Shown here piece after piece: positions 7,885 to 13,627 of a DNA stretch of 13,627 nt. Position 1 is the first letter of the stretch. Each line of letters begins with the position of its first letter. The stretch lies in assembly GCA_019414725.1 (NCBI GenBank), contig DXLM01000075.1, positions 1 to 13,627 on the forward strand. The letters are read 5' to 3'. The position numbers and the translations under genes are program-made. The notes beneath the pieces were generated by a model, which ran no database searches, was not told the DNA's origin, and saw only the letters and a program-made list of their open reading frames with translations. This stretch comes from Bacteroides sp. (GTDB lineage Bacteria > Bacteroidota > Bacteroidia > Bacteroidales > Bacteroidaceae).

Positions 7885-7919
7885 CTTCACCCCAAGTAAT
7901 ATCATTACCCGAGGTGAAG
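7885..7919 (-). terminator. Intrinsic terminator of the FadL-like operon
   Basis: CTTCACC (7885-7891) pairs with GGTGAAG (7913-7919). Further in, GTAAT (7896-7900) pairs with ATTAC (7904-7908), leaving a small internal loop. Read on the - strand, the hairpin is followed directly by TTTTTTT (7884 downward), the classical U tract, 33 nt past the stop at 7952. Read on the + strand there is no U tract, so it serves DUF4421 less well, although it lies just after that gene too. Confidence 0.75.
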
Positions 7920-7951
7920 CCGATAAACACACACAATTATAATCCTATCTT

Positions 7952-9544
7952 TTAGAAATGTACTCCTATAGTAAATAACAATTGATGACGCTCATTGTTC
8001 ACTTTTGTCGGTGATAATAATAAATTTCCTGACTGGTCAAGACCTCCGTCAAACGCGTAAAAATCACCTTTATAGAAATCATATTTATAAGCAACATCTG
8101 CATAAACCAGACGACCTCTGTAACCCAATCCAACACTGACAGCCTGACGTGACTTCAGATTCAGATATTCGGCATCGGTACGGGTATTGTCGGTAACCGG
8201 AATATTCTTGAATGCGTCACTCGTAATAGGTGTCGAGCGGAAATGATATCCGGCACGTACACTGAAGGCAGATGAAACTTTTGTTTCCATACCTACACGG
8301 AACGAGTGAACCCCTTTCAAGGTCTCCTTAATAGCTGACTGACCGTTCAGTTCCACACCTTCAGCATTCTGAAGTTTGGTTGCAGAATAGTTTTCAAACT
8401 CATATTCAGCGTCCAAAGCCATAATGCCTCCTACAATCGTACCGACACTAACATTGAAGCGCCACGGAGTAATCAGTCTGTAATCCCATGCATATTGCCC
8501 GCCATATAAATAATCCGCTAAATTCTCAGTATAGCTAGCCGACGGCAAATTACTCGTCAGCACCGATGTATAACGGTCGGACATATTATATAATATAGGC
8601 GTATGTATAGCCAGACCAAAACGGAACGGAGAATATTCGAACGGACGAATGATAGTACCGACTTTCAGATCAATTCCTGTACCTTCTGTTTTATACGTAT
8701 TGTTTAAGGTGAAATTTCCCTGATACTCTCCATTTAATCTTTGCATGTTTTCTCCATACGAAGAGTAACGCAAGTAATCAATATCATAAACGCCCAAGGT
8801 TGCACCAAAATAAAAGCGGTCGCGAACATTAAAGGAAACATTGAAATCGTACTCATTGACAGAGCCTGTCTCACGGCTGTAATATTCTCCATCTATACCA
8901 TTCCATCCATAGATATTAAGAATATTTCCTTTATCATCCCAATCCACATCGACCAGACCGGTACGTGCTCCCATAGCACCTAAATATGGAGTATCATAAA
9001 ACGAACTTTCAGTATAAGGATTGTTGGCATCCAGCAGACCATTAAAATGATTATCAGTCTGATATCCAGCTCCATCTATCATATCAGCCATCTGCCAGGT
9101 AAGCGAATTTCCATTCAAACCACCTTTCGAAGCGAACTGACGGTTAAAATTAACACGCTTATGATAATTGAATGCGAAATTCAGAAAACGCAAATCGGTC
9201 TTGTTGCCAATTTTCGTACTCCATACAAAACCAACCTGATCGAACGAAGCACGATTACGGCTTTCATCCATCACACTACCATTAAAGTCGCTATGCGATT
9301 TGTTGGCATTAAAGCCAAAACTCAACGCAACATCATTACTTCTGTAAAGTCCGATGCCGGCAGGGTTTGTTCCAATAGTAGACAAATCTGCCCCCAGTGA
9401 ACTCATAGCTCCTCCCATACCGACAAAGCGTGCCGTACCATTTACATCGTTTCCTAAGAAACGAAGTGCATCATATTGATTTTGTGCTGCTGCGGCCGAA
9501 GCTAATGCACCAGCCACAGTCAGAACCATTATTTTCTTTTTCAT
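7952..9544 (-). CDS. OmpP1/FadL-type outer-membrane transport protein
   Basis: This 530-residue protein has a clear signal peptide (MKKK, Ala-rich core, cleavage near AAAA-Gln21). A FadL-like N-terminal region follows: GTARFVGMGGAMSSLGADLS (36-55), then NPAGIGLYR (60-68). NPAG is the hallmark of the FadL/OmpP1/TodX channels, which pass hydrophobic compounds across the outer membrane. The rest reads as alternating barrel strands with Tyr/Asn/Gly-rich loops, ending in QLLFTIGVHF with the C-terminal Phe typical of barrel proteins. In Bacteroidales such genes are often labelled 'hemin receptor'; I see nothing specific for haem. It is 30 nt downstream of the Trp/Tyr/Gly-rich protein gene, in the same operon. 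The ligand is unknown; a fatty acid or other lipid is a family-based guess. Confidence 0.85.
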   Translation of the reverse strand: MKKKIMVLTVAGALASAAAAQNQYDALRFLGNDVNGTARFVGMGGAMSSLGADLSTIGTNPAGIGLYRSNDVALSFGFNANKSHSDFNGSVMDESRNRASFDQVGFVWSTKIGNKTDLRFLNFAFNYHKRVNFNRQFASKGGLNGNSLTWQMADMIDGAGYQTDNHFNGLLDANNPYTESSFYDTPYLGAMGARTGLVDVDWDDKGNILNIYGWNGIDGEYYSRETGSVNEYDFNVSFNVRDRFYFGATLGVYDIDYLRYSSYGENMQRLNGEYQGNFTLNNTYKTEGTGIDLKVGTIIRPFEYSPFRFGLAIHTPILYNMSDRYTSVLTSNLPSASYTENLADYLYGGQYAWDYRLITPWRFNVSVGTIVGGIMALDAEYEFENYSATKLQNAEGVELNGQSAIKETLKGVHSFRVGMETKVSSAFSVRAGYHFRSTPITSDAFKNIPVTDNTRTDAEYLNLKSRQAVSVGLGYRGRLVYADVAYKYDFYKGDFYAFDGGLDQSGNLLLSPTKVNNERHQLLFTIGVHF

Positions 9545-9574
9545 AATTCGAATGACCTTCTAATTTTTGTTTCT

Positions 9575-10831
9575 TTATCTTCTGCTTGAGCTACCACCTC
9601 TTGAGCTGGAACGTGAAGAACTTCCTCCCGTTGCTGAACCTCGGCTATAGCTGCTGCTTCCTCTTGAGAAAGAGCTTCCTGAGCTACGAGGAGTGGAATA
9701 ACTACTGCTGGAACGAGTATTCGAACGGTTATTGTTATAGTTCGAACTGCGTCGGGTACTGCTAGGACGGCTGTAGATAGATCCTGTACGGTCTACTGTA
9801 CTACTAGGACGTACATAGCTGCTTCCGTTTCCACGTGACGGACGAGTTATTGACGATGGACCGTTCTGCTGGAAACTTGATCCTCCACCCGAAGGACGAA
9901 CGGAAGTAGACGAAGAACTTCCTGCTCCACTTCCCGGACGAACAACCCGACCTACACCACTTGAAGACCCTCTTCGTGAGCTAGTTGTAAATCTGCTGGT
10001 ATTACCAAATCCTGACGTACTGCGTCTGGAAGAAGAATATCCTGTATATCTTGACGGGCGGTAGTCTGTATGTCCGACACGGTAGTTGCCTGCCCAGTAC
10101 GGATAATGATGGTGATGATGCCAGGCAGGTCCCCAGTAACCACCCCAGTAACCGCCATAGTAACTTCCCCAATAGCCACCCCAGTAGCCACCATACCAGT
10201 AAGGAGAATACCAACTGCTATAATACCACGGAGAAGACCATCCCCAGCTGAATCCCCATCTCGGGCCTGCAACGCCCCAATTCCAGCGCCAGTCCCACCA
10301 CAACGGGTTCGTAGATGTCGGGAAAACATATGCATACAATCCGTCTTCATAAATATTCCAGTCCCATGAAGCATATCCCCCGTATACAACATCCCAATAA
10401 AGCGGGCTGCTTACAGGTATGGCATATCGCGGACTGCGGAAACGTATGATTCGCATGGCATATTCATAATCATCCTGAGAACCTTCGAAACCGTTAACCC
10501 ACTCTCCACGCTCTCCATAAGGCTTCTCTTCGATATACAGTGTATCGTTCTGCATAGAAAAGGTATTATCGCGTGAAGTATAACGGCGATTGTATTCGTC
10601 AATGTCACGAGTCTTTCCTGTAACGTCCTTCACCACGATAGTCGACCCTGGAGCTGCATATACCGTCGTATTGTTTGAAGTCTGCTTCGGAACGGACTTA
10701 ACCTCTGCCTTCTGTTCCGTTTTCTTTTCTTTTTTCGGAATAAAGTAAAGGTCGTCGTTGCTTTGAGCCATAGCCAGCCACGGCAAGCAAGCTATCAGCA
10801 GCGAAGCACATATTCTACTTTTCATACTCAT
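9575..10831 (-). CDS. Exported low-complexity protein: Trp/Tyr/Gly-rich centre, Ser/Arg-rich tail
   Basis: This is a 418-residue secreted protein of unknown function. It has a signal peptide (hydrophobic ICASLLIACLPWLAMA, cleavage near Gln23) and a Lys/Glu-rich linker (33-45). A more ordinary region follows (about 55-175, with PYGERGEWVNGFEG and YWDVVYGGYASWDWN). Residues 178-249 are extraordinarily rich in Trp, Tyr and Gly, including repeated GGYWG units (214-233) and a run of five His (238-242). From about 255 to the end the protein is nearly all Ser, Arg, Gly, Pro, Asn and Thr, with repeated RPS and SSSR motifs, and is very likely disordered. It precedes the FadL-like gene by 30 nt. MSM allows a second start at 10825, two codons in. 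The family is known to me only as Bacteroidetes hypothetical proteins. Confidence 0.82.
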   Translation of the reverse strand: MSMKSRICASLLIACLPWLAMAQSNDDLYFIPKKEKKTEQKAEVKSVPKQTSNNTTVYAAPGSTIVVKDVTGKTRDIDEYNRRYTSRDNTFSMQNDTLYIEEKPYGERGEWVNGFEGSQDDYEYAMRIIRFRSPRYAIPVSSPLYWDVVYGGYASWDWNIYEDGLYAYVFPTSTNPLWWDWRWNWGVAGPRWGFSWGWSSPWYYSSWYSPYWYGGYWGGYWGSYYGGYWGGYWGPAWHHHHHYPYWAGNYRVGHTDYRPSRYTGYSSSRRSTSGFGNTSRFTTSSRRGSSSGVGRVVRPGSGAGSSSSTSVRPSGGGSSFQQNGPSSITRPSRGNGSSYVRPSSTVDRTGSIYSRPSSTRRSSNYNNNRSNTRSSSSYSTPRSSGSSFSRGSSSYSRGSATGGSSSRSSSRGGSSSRR

Positions 10832-10858
10832 ATCATTTTATACGGTTTATTTCAATTA

Positions 10859-10889
10859 CAAAAGTAAGAAGTAAATTCTTACAGGCAAG
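10859..10889 (-). promoter_or_regulatory. Predicted promoter of the 10831-7952 operon
   Basis: On the - strand, TACTTTTG (10866 to 10859) is an exact TAnnTTTG -7 element. CTTG (10889 to 10886), one base from the TTTG -33 box, is 19 nt upstream, which is the canonical Bacteroidetes spacing. Initiation near 10854 would leave a leader of about 22 nt. This is the best complete promoter pair in the window. Confidence 0.6.
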
Positions 10890-10895
10890 TAGAAA

Positions 10896-10930
10896 TTCCC
10901 TATTTCAGTATAGGGTTTTCCCTATTTTCA
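10896..10930. promoter_or_regulatory. Repeated CCCTAT elements between the divergent genes (possible operator)
   Basis: CCCTAT (10898-10903) and ATAGGG (10910-10915) form an inverted repeat with a 6-nt centre. The element TTCCCTATTT occurs at 10896-10905 and again at 10918-10927, an offset of 22 bases or about two helical turns. The group lies just upstream of the - strand -33 box and occupies the -33 region of the prmA promoter. This looks like a binding site for a dimeric regulator, but no regulator is identified. Confidence 0.4.
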
Positions 10931-10931
10931 C

Positions 10932-10939
10932 TACCTTTG
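10932..10939 (+). promoter_or_regulatory. Predicted -7 element for prmA
   Basis: TACCTTTG is an exact TAnnTTTG match, 25 nt before the prmA start codon. No TTTG-like -33 box is found at 19-21 nt upstream; that space is taken by the CCCTAT/ATAGGG repeat. Transcription would start near 10944. Confidence 0.5.
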
Positions 10940-10964
10940 TGTAAACAAACGAATATCTCTATAT

Positions 10965-11807
10965 ATGAAATACTTTGAAGTCACTTTTACTGCACAGCCG
11001 TGCAATGAAATTGTAACCGATGTCCTGTCGGCACTGGCAGGCGAAATAGGTTTCGAGAGTTTTGTTGAGTGTGAAGGAGGCGTTCAGGCTTATGTACAGC
11101 AAAGCTTGTTCGATGAAAATGCCCTGAAAGAAACACTGGCAAACTTTCCTATACCCGATACCCAAATTACTTATACCATTACCGAACCGGAAGACAAAGA
11201 CTGGAACGAGGAATGGGAAAAGAATTTTTTTCAGCCTATCGTGATAGAAGACCGCTGCGTGATACACAGCACCTTCCATCATGACTACCCGCAGGCTGAA
11301 TATGATATTGTAATCAATCCGCAAATGGCTTTCGGAACCGGACATCACGAAACAACAAGTTCTATTCTAGGCGAACTGCTGGATGCCGACCTGAAAGGCA
11401 AGTCAGTACTCGATATGGGATGCGGAACATCTATTCTGGCTATTCTGGCAAGCATGAGAGGAGCAGATCCGGTAACTGCTATTGATATAGACGACTGGTG
11501 TGTAAACAATTCACGCGATAATATTGCCCTGAACAATATTTCAAACATCACAGTAGAACTGGGTGATGCATCGCTTCTGAAAGGACGCAAGCCGTTCGAC
11601 ATCATCATAGCCAATATCAACCGTAATATTCTGCTGAATGATATGGCTGCCTATGCAGCATGCATGCACAAGGGTTCTGAACTTTATATGAGCGGATTCT
11701 ACGTAGAAGACATTCCTGCTATCCGCGAAAAGGCTGAAAGTCTGGGAATGACTTTCGTTCACCATCGGGAAAAGAACCGCTGGGTGGCTGTAAAGTTTGT
11801 TATGTAA
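10965..11807 (+). CDS. prmA: Ribosomal protein L11 methyltransferase
   Basis: PrmA uses S-adenosylmethionine to methylate lysines and the N-terminus of ribosomal protein L11 in the cytoplasm. The 280-residue protein has the expected two-part layout. A short N-terminal substrate-recognition domain comes first. The linker NEEWEKNFFQP (81-91) and the family signature NPQMAFGTGHHETT (118-131) follow. The Rossmann-like methyltransferase domain then carries the SAM-binding loop VLDMGCGTSILAI (148-160), the acidic IDIDD (173-177) after the second strand, and ANINRNIL (216-223), the active-site motif at the end of strand four. Length is slightly below the E. coli enzyme, as usual in Bacteroidetes. 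It stands alone, with its own -7 element upstream and strong terminators downstream. No Shine-Dalgarno sequence is present (TCTCTATATATG). Confidence 0.95.
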   Translation: MKYFEVTFTAQPCNEIVTDVLSALAGEIGFESFVECEGGVQAYVQQSLFDENALKETLANFPIPDTQITYTITEPEDKDWNEEWEKNFFQPIVIEDRCVIHSTFHHDYPQAEYDIVINPQMAFGTGHHETTSSILGELLDADLKGKSVLDMGCGTSILAILASMRGADPVTAIDIDDWCVNNSRDNIALNNISNITVELGDASLLKGRKPFDIIIANINRNILLNDMAAYAACMHKGSELYMSGFYVEDIPAIREKAESLGMTFVHHREKNRWVAVKFVM

Positions 11808-11814
11808 CAATATA

Positions 11815-11856
11815 AAAAACTTCAGCATCTTTTCGGGAAAAGATGCTGAAGTTTTT
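11815..11856. terminator. 20-bp bidirectional intrinsic terminator after prmA
   Basis: The arms at 11815-11834 and 11837-11856 are perfect reverse complements (core ACTTCAGCATCTTTTC). They close on a tetraloop-sized turn and are flanked by an A run on the left and T runs on the right. It works as an intrinsic terminator in either direction. It begins 8 nt after the prmA stop and also lies downstream of the convergent lipoprotein gene. Confidence 0.92.
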
Positions 11857-11863
11857 ATTTTTT

Positions 11864-11892
11864 CTGTACAAAGATCAGGAAACTTCGTACAG
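11864..11892 (+). terminator. Second, tandem hairpin downstream of prmA
   Basis: CTGTACAAAG (11864-11873) and CTTCGTACAG (11883-11892) pair with a single mismatch around a 9-nt loop. ATTTTTC follows on the + strand. This looks like a back-up terminator 8 nt after the main one. Read on the - strand there is no T tract after it. Confidence 0.6.
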
Positions 11893-11938
11893 ATTTTTCG
11901 CCATAATTCATCGTCTTTTTTCAAAGGGAAAAGCTGCT

Positions 11939-12406
11939 TTATTCTTCTTTTTCCGCTTTCTTCAACTTAACCTCCGTAGTGGCCTGATAAGTACCATGGC
12001 TCCAGCCAGACCCTTCCTCTATTTTTTCGAGCTTCATATCTTTCAGTAAAATAGAATCCGACTTGAAAACCTTCTTTTCGTCATTGAAATAAACTTTCTG
12101 CTCATCTGGCTCGAAACCGGTTGTAACAAATTTCTCTGCGGCAAACGCCCCTTTGTTATCCGTGTAAATTGTATCCCCCGAACGATAATCATTATTGTAC
12201 GCTCTGCGTACGATAACCTGAATGTCTTCCAGCGGATTACCTTCCTCGTCGGTTACTACTCCTTGCACCTGAAAACCAACCGTAGGTGTTCCATATTCCA
12301 ATGGAATATCTTCTGGATCCTCATTACTGGTGCATGCAGCAAAGCCTAGCAAAGCAAGAAATCCAGCCCAGACTCGAGTACTAAAACAACTAACTTTCTT
12401 TCTCAT
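11939..12406 (-). CDS. Radical SAM-associated putative lipoprotein (rSAM/lipoprotein system)
   Basis: This 155-residue protein has a lipoprotein signal peptide: basic MRKK, hydrophobic VWAGFLALLGFAA, then Cys25 as the likely lipidated residue. The preceding Phe-Ala-Ala is a relaxed lipobox, common in Bacteroidetes. The acidic TSNEDPED after the cysteine resembles the lipoprotein export signal that sends Bacteroidetes lipoproteins to the cell surface. FQVQGVVTDEEGNPLEDIQV (45-64), together with DTIYTDNKGAFAAE (78-91), is a transthyretin/carboxypeptidase-regulatory-like beta fold. A short tail, GSGWSHGTY (132-140) and a Lys/Glu-rich end (147-155), follows. It is 19 nt downstream of a radical SAM/SPASM gene. 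As I recall, this pairing and architecture define TIGR04134, whose function is unknown. It may be the substrate of its partner. Confidence 0.85.
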   Translation of the reverse strand: MRKKVSCFSTRVWAGFLALLGFAACTSNEDPEDIPLEYGTPTVGFQVQGVVTDEEGNPLEDIQVIVRRAYNNDYRSGDTIYTDNKGAFAAEKFVTTGFEPDEQKVYFNDEKKVFKSDSILLKDMKLEKIEEGSGWSHGTYQATTEVKLKKAEKEE

Positions 12407-12425
12407 AACTGTATGATTTTTTACA

Positions 12426-13502
12426 TTAAGGATTGACGATTCTTTTCAAATGGCAGACCATTAACTCTCCTTGTCCATCACGCAAATGCATACCATTTCC
12501 ACGACAATAGCGGAAATACTTGCATGTAGCACACTCTCCTTTCTTCATCCATGTGCGGTCGCGATAAGGCTGATAGTTATTCTCCCATACATCCATAAAC
12601 TCATCTTTATAAATGTTTCCCTGATGGAAATCGGCACGAATGCTGGGGCAAGCGGATATAGAGCCATCGATAAGGACTGATCCCACTGTTATCCCTGCCT
12701 GACAGGAAAAGAAATGATCGCGTACATCACCTTCATAATTACCTAAAAATCCCTCACATCCATAACTGATGCGTATACGCCCTTCCTTACGAGTTTGCTT
12801 GATAAAATCCAGCATTCCACGAAACTCCTCGCCGGACAATTGAAGTTCGGCATCACTGGCTGCACGTCCTACAGGAAATACCGTAAACAACCTCCACTGT
12901 TTTAACCCTATGCCAATGAGAAACTCTTTCAATTCATTTAACTGCGCATAATTATGCTTATTGACACATGTTACCACATCGAACACAAATCCGGGAATAG
13001 CGGCCATCATACGAATAGCTCGAATAGCCTTGTCAAAGCTTTGCGGATGTCCGCGCATCCAATTATGCTCATCGGCAAACCCGTCCAGACTGACTGTAGC
13101 AGTATGCATTCCAACCTTCAGCAAAGCAGTAAATCGTTCGGGAGTCATAGCCAGCCCATTTGTCACCATTCCCCACGGAAATCCTTTGTCGTGAATAGCT
13201 TTTCCACACTCTTCCAAATCTTCACGCATAAGAGGCTCTCCACCCGTAATTACCACAAAAACATGATGCGGATCGGTATGCAAAGCTATATTATCCAAAA
13301 CCCGAAGAAAATCTTCTTTAGGCATATCGGCATAACCGGATATTTTCTTGCAATCGCTGCCACAGTGACGGCAATGCAAGTTACAGCGTAAAGTACATTC
13401 CCAGAATAATTGTTTCAGAGGATGCTGTTCGACCAATGTATTCGTTATCTTACGGGCTATCTCTAACCCCAGCCTGCGACGAAGAGACAGATTTGTATTC
13501 AT
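12426..13502 (-). CDS. Radical SAM/SPASM protein of the rSAM/lipoprotein system
   Basis: This predicted cytoplasmic iron-sulfur enzyme cleaves S-adenosylmethionine to start radical chemistry, probably on a peptide. From the ATG at 13502 it has 358 residues. Positions here count from a possible GTG six codons earlier, so subtract 6 for the ATG form. ECTLRCNLHCRHC holds the CX3CX2C cluster motif (Cys46, 50, 53). TGGEP (92-96) is the SAM-binding motif and SLDG (144-147) follows as expected. The C-terminal SPASM region has Cys273-X12-Gly286-X4-Cys291, then CATC (330-333), Cys339 and Cys356. The usual cysteine four residues after Cys339 is absent. The GTG at 13520 is rejected because it lies inside the predicted -7 element. 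The lipoprotein follows 19 nt downstream. The pair matches, by recollection, TIGR04133/TIGR04134. No close anSME or PqqE identity is claimed. Confidence 0.9.
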   Translation of the reverse strand: MNTNLSLRRRLGLEIARKITNTLVEQHPLKQLFWECTLRCNLHCRHCGSDCKKISGYADMPKEDFLRVLDNIALHTDPHHVFVVITGGEPLMREDLEECGKAIHDKGFPWGMVTNGLAMTPERFTALLKVGMHTATVSLDGFADEHNWMRGHPQSFDKAIRAIRMMAAIPGFVFDVVTCVNKHNYAQLNELKEFLIGIGLKQWRLFTVFPVGRAASDAELQLSGEEFRGMLDFIKQTRKEGRIRISYGCEGFLGNYEGDVRDHFFSCQAGITVGSVLIDGSISACPSIRADFHQGNIYKDEFMDVWENNYQPYRDRTWMKKGECATCKYFRYCRGNGMHLRDGQGELMVCHLKRIVNP

Positions 13503-13519
13503 AGTTTTCGGATTTATCA

Positions 13520-13527
13520 CAAAAATA
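13520..13527 (-). promoter_or_regulatory. Predicted -7 element of the rSAM/lipoprotein operon
   Basis: On the - strand, TATTTTTG (13527 to 13520) is an exact TAnnTTTG match, 17 nt before the ATG at 13502. A CTTG (13553 to 13550) lies 22 nt upstream, slightly long for a -33 box. Its last G is the first base of the alternative GTG start, which argues for the ATG. Confidence 0.5.
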
Positions 13528-13567
13528 GTTCTTTTTATAATAAAAAAAGCAAGACAGAAGGAAATAT

Positions 13568-13582
13568 ACCCTAAGTAGGGGT
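13568..13582. repeat. Short CCCTA-AG-TAGGG inverted repeat upstream of the rSAM operon
   Basis: CCCTA (13569-13573) and TAGGG (13576-13580) are inverted around two bases. The site is about 60 nt upstream of the predicted rSAM transcription start. The half-sites resemble those between the divergent genes at 10898-10915, but the spacing differs. A second small palindrome, AATTCT-A-AGAATT, is at 13591-13603. No gene is visible between 13528 and 13627. Confidence 0.3.
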
Positions 13583-13627
13583 TGTCGTTTAATTCTAAGA
13601 ATTCAATATCTATAGACGAGGGTATGC

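Noticed and set aside
9600..10220. Repetitive DNA that could suggest a CRISPR array or minisatellite
   Set aside because: The repetition comes from codons for SSSR, RPS and GGYWG in a coding frame; there are no regular repeat-spacer units.
9952..10392. Overlapping open frames on both strands within the Trp/Tyr/Gly- and Ser/Arg-rich gene
   Set aside because: Low-complexity codon repeats keep other frames open by chance; only the 418-residue frame has a signal peptide and promoter.
10959..11348. Antisense frame of 129 codons opposite prmA
   Set aside because: It is fully contained in the conserved prmA gene and has no signal or domain.
12954..13391. + strand frame of 145 codons opposite the radical SAM gene
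   Set aside because: It is the mirror of conserved rSAM codons, rich in His/Ser/Thr, with no start signal; a shadow.
13591..13603. AATTCT-A-AGAATT palindrome near the window end
   Set aside because: A six-base AT-rich palindrome is expected by chance in such DNA and has no promoter context in the window.

Overview
The window reads as a stretch of Bacteroidales chromosome, most likely Bacteroidaceae (Bacteroides, Phocaeicola or a close relative). The support is threefold. The protein families are typical of that order (putative porin of the Porin_10 type, DUF4421, a FadL-like 'hemin receptor' type barrel, an rSAM/lipoprotein pair). Almost all starts lack a Shine-Dalgarno sequence. Several gene starts have TAnnTTTG -7 elements, the Bacteroidetes sigma-ABfr promoter signature. 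There are no rRNA or tRNA genes, insertion sequences, CRISPR arrays or phage genes visible; the window looks like ordinary, densely packed core genome. The genus is an inference.

Region 1 (46-2678, + strand) encodes a ferredoxin-dependent 2-oxoacid oxidoreductase: alpha (VorB-like), a 58-residue membrane protein, beta (TPP/Fe-S) and gamma subunits. The usual small ferredoxin (delta) subunit is not in the window and could lie just upstream. A strong 14-bp hairpin follows at 2702-2748.

Region 2 (2825-7876, + strand) is a tight four-gene envelope cluster: outer-membrane porin, membrane-anchored solute-binding domain protein, Gfo/Idh/MocA oxidoreductase and a DUF4421 exported protein. Gaps are 13, 17 and 36 nt, so co-transcription is likely. 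A promoter just upstream of the porin can be proposed. The shared function is not known.

Region 3 (7952-10831, - strand) holds two exported proteins transcribed toward region 2: first a protein with a Trp/Tyr/Gly-rich centre and a long Ser/Arg-rich tail, then a FadL/OmpP1-type barrel 30 nt downstream. A hairpin at 7885-7919, with a T tract when read on the - strand, ends this operon.

Region 4 (10832-10964) is a divergent promoter region. It carries a CCCTAT/ATAGGG inverted repeat, a repeated TTCCCTATTT element and a good -33/-7 pair for the - strand operon. It leads on the + strand into prmA (10965-11807), which ends at a 20-bp bidirectional terminator followed by a second hairpin.

Region 5 (11939-13502, - strand) is the most interesting part. 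A radical SAM/SPASM enzyme is followed 19 nt later by a small lipoprotein with a transthyretin-like domain. This matches the recurring but functionally uncharacterised Bacteroidetes 'rSAM/lipoprotein system' (as I recall, families TIGR04133 and TIGR04134). It implies an oxygen-sensitive peptide modification or maturation acting on an envelope lipoprotein, but no product is known to me.
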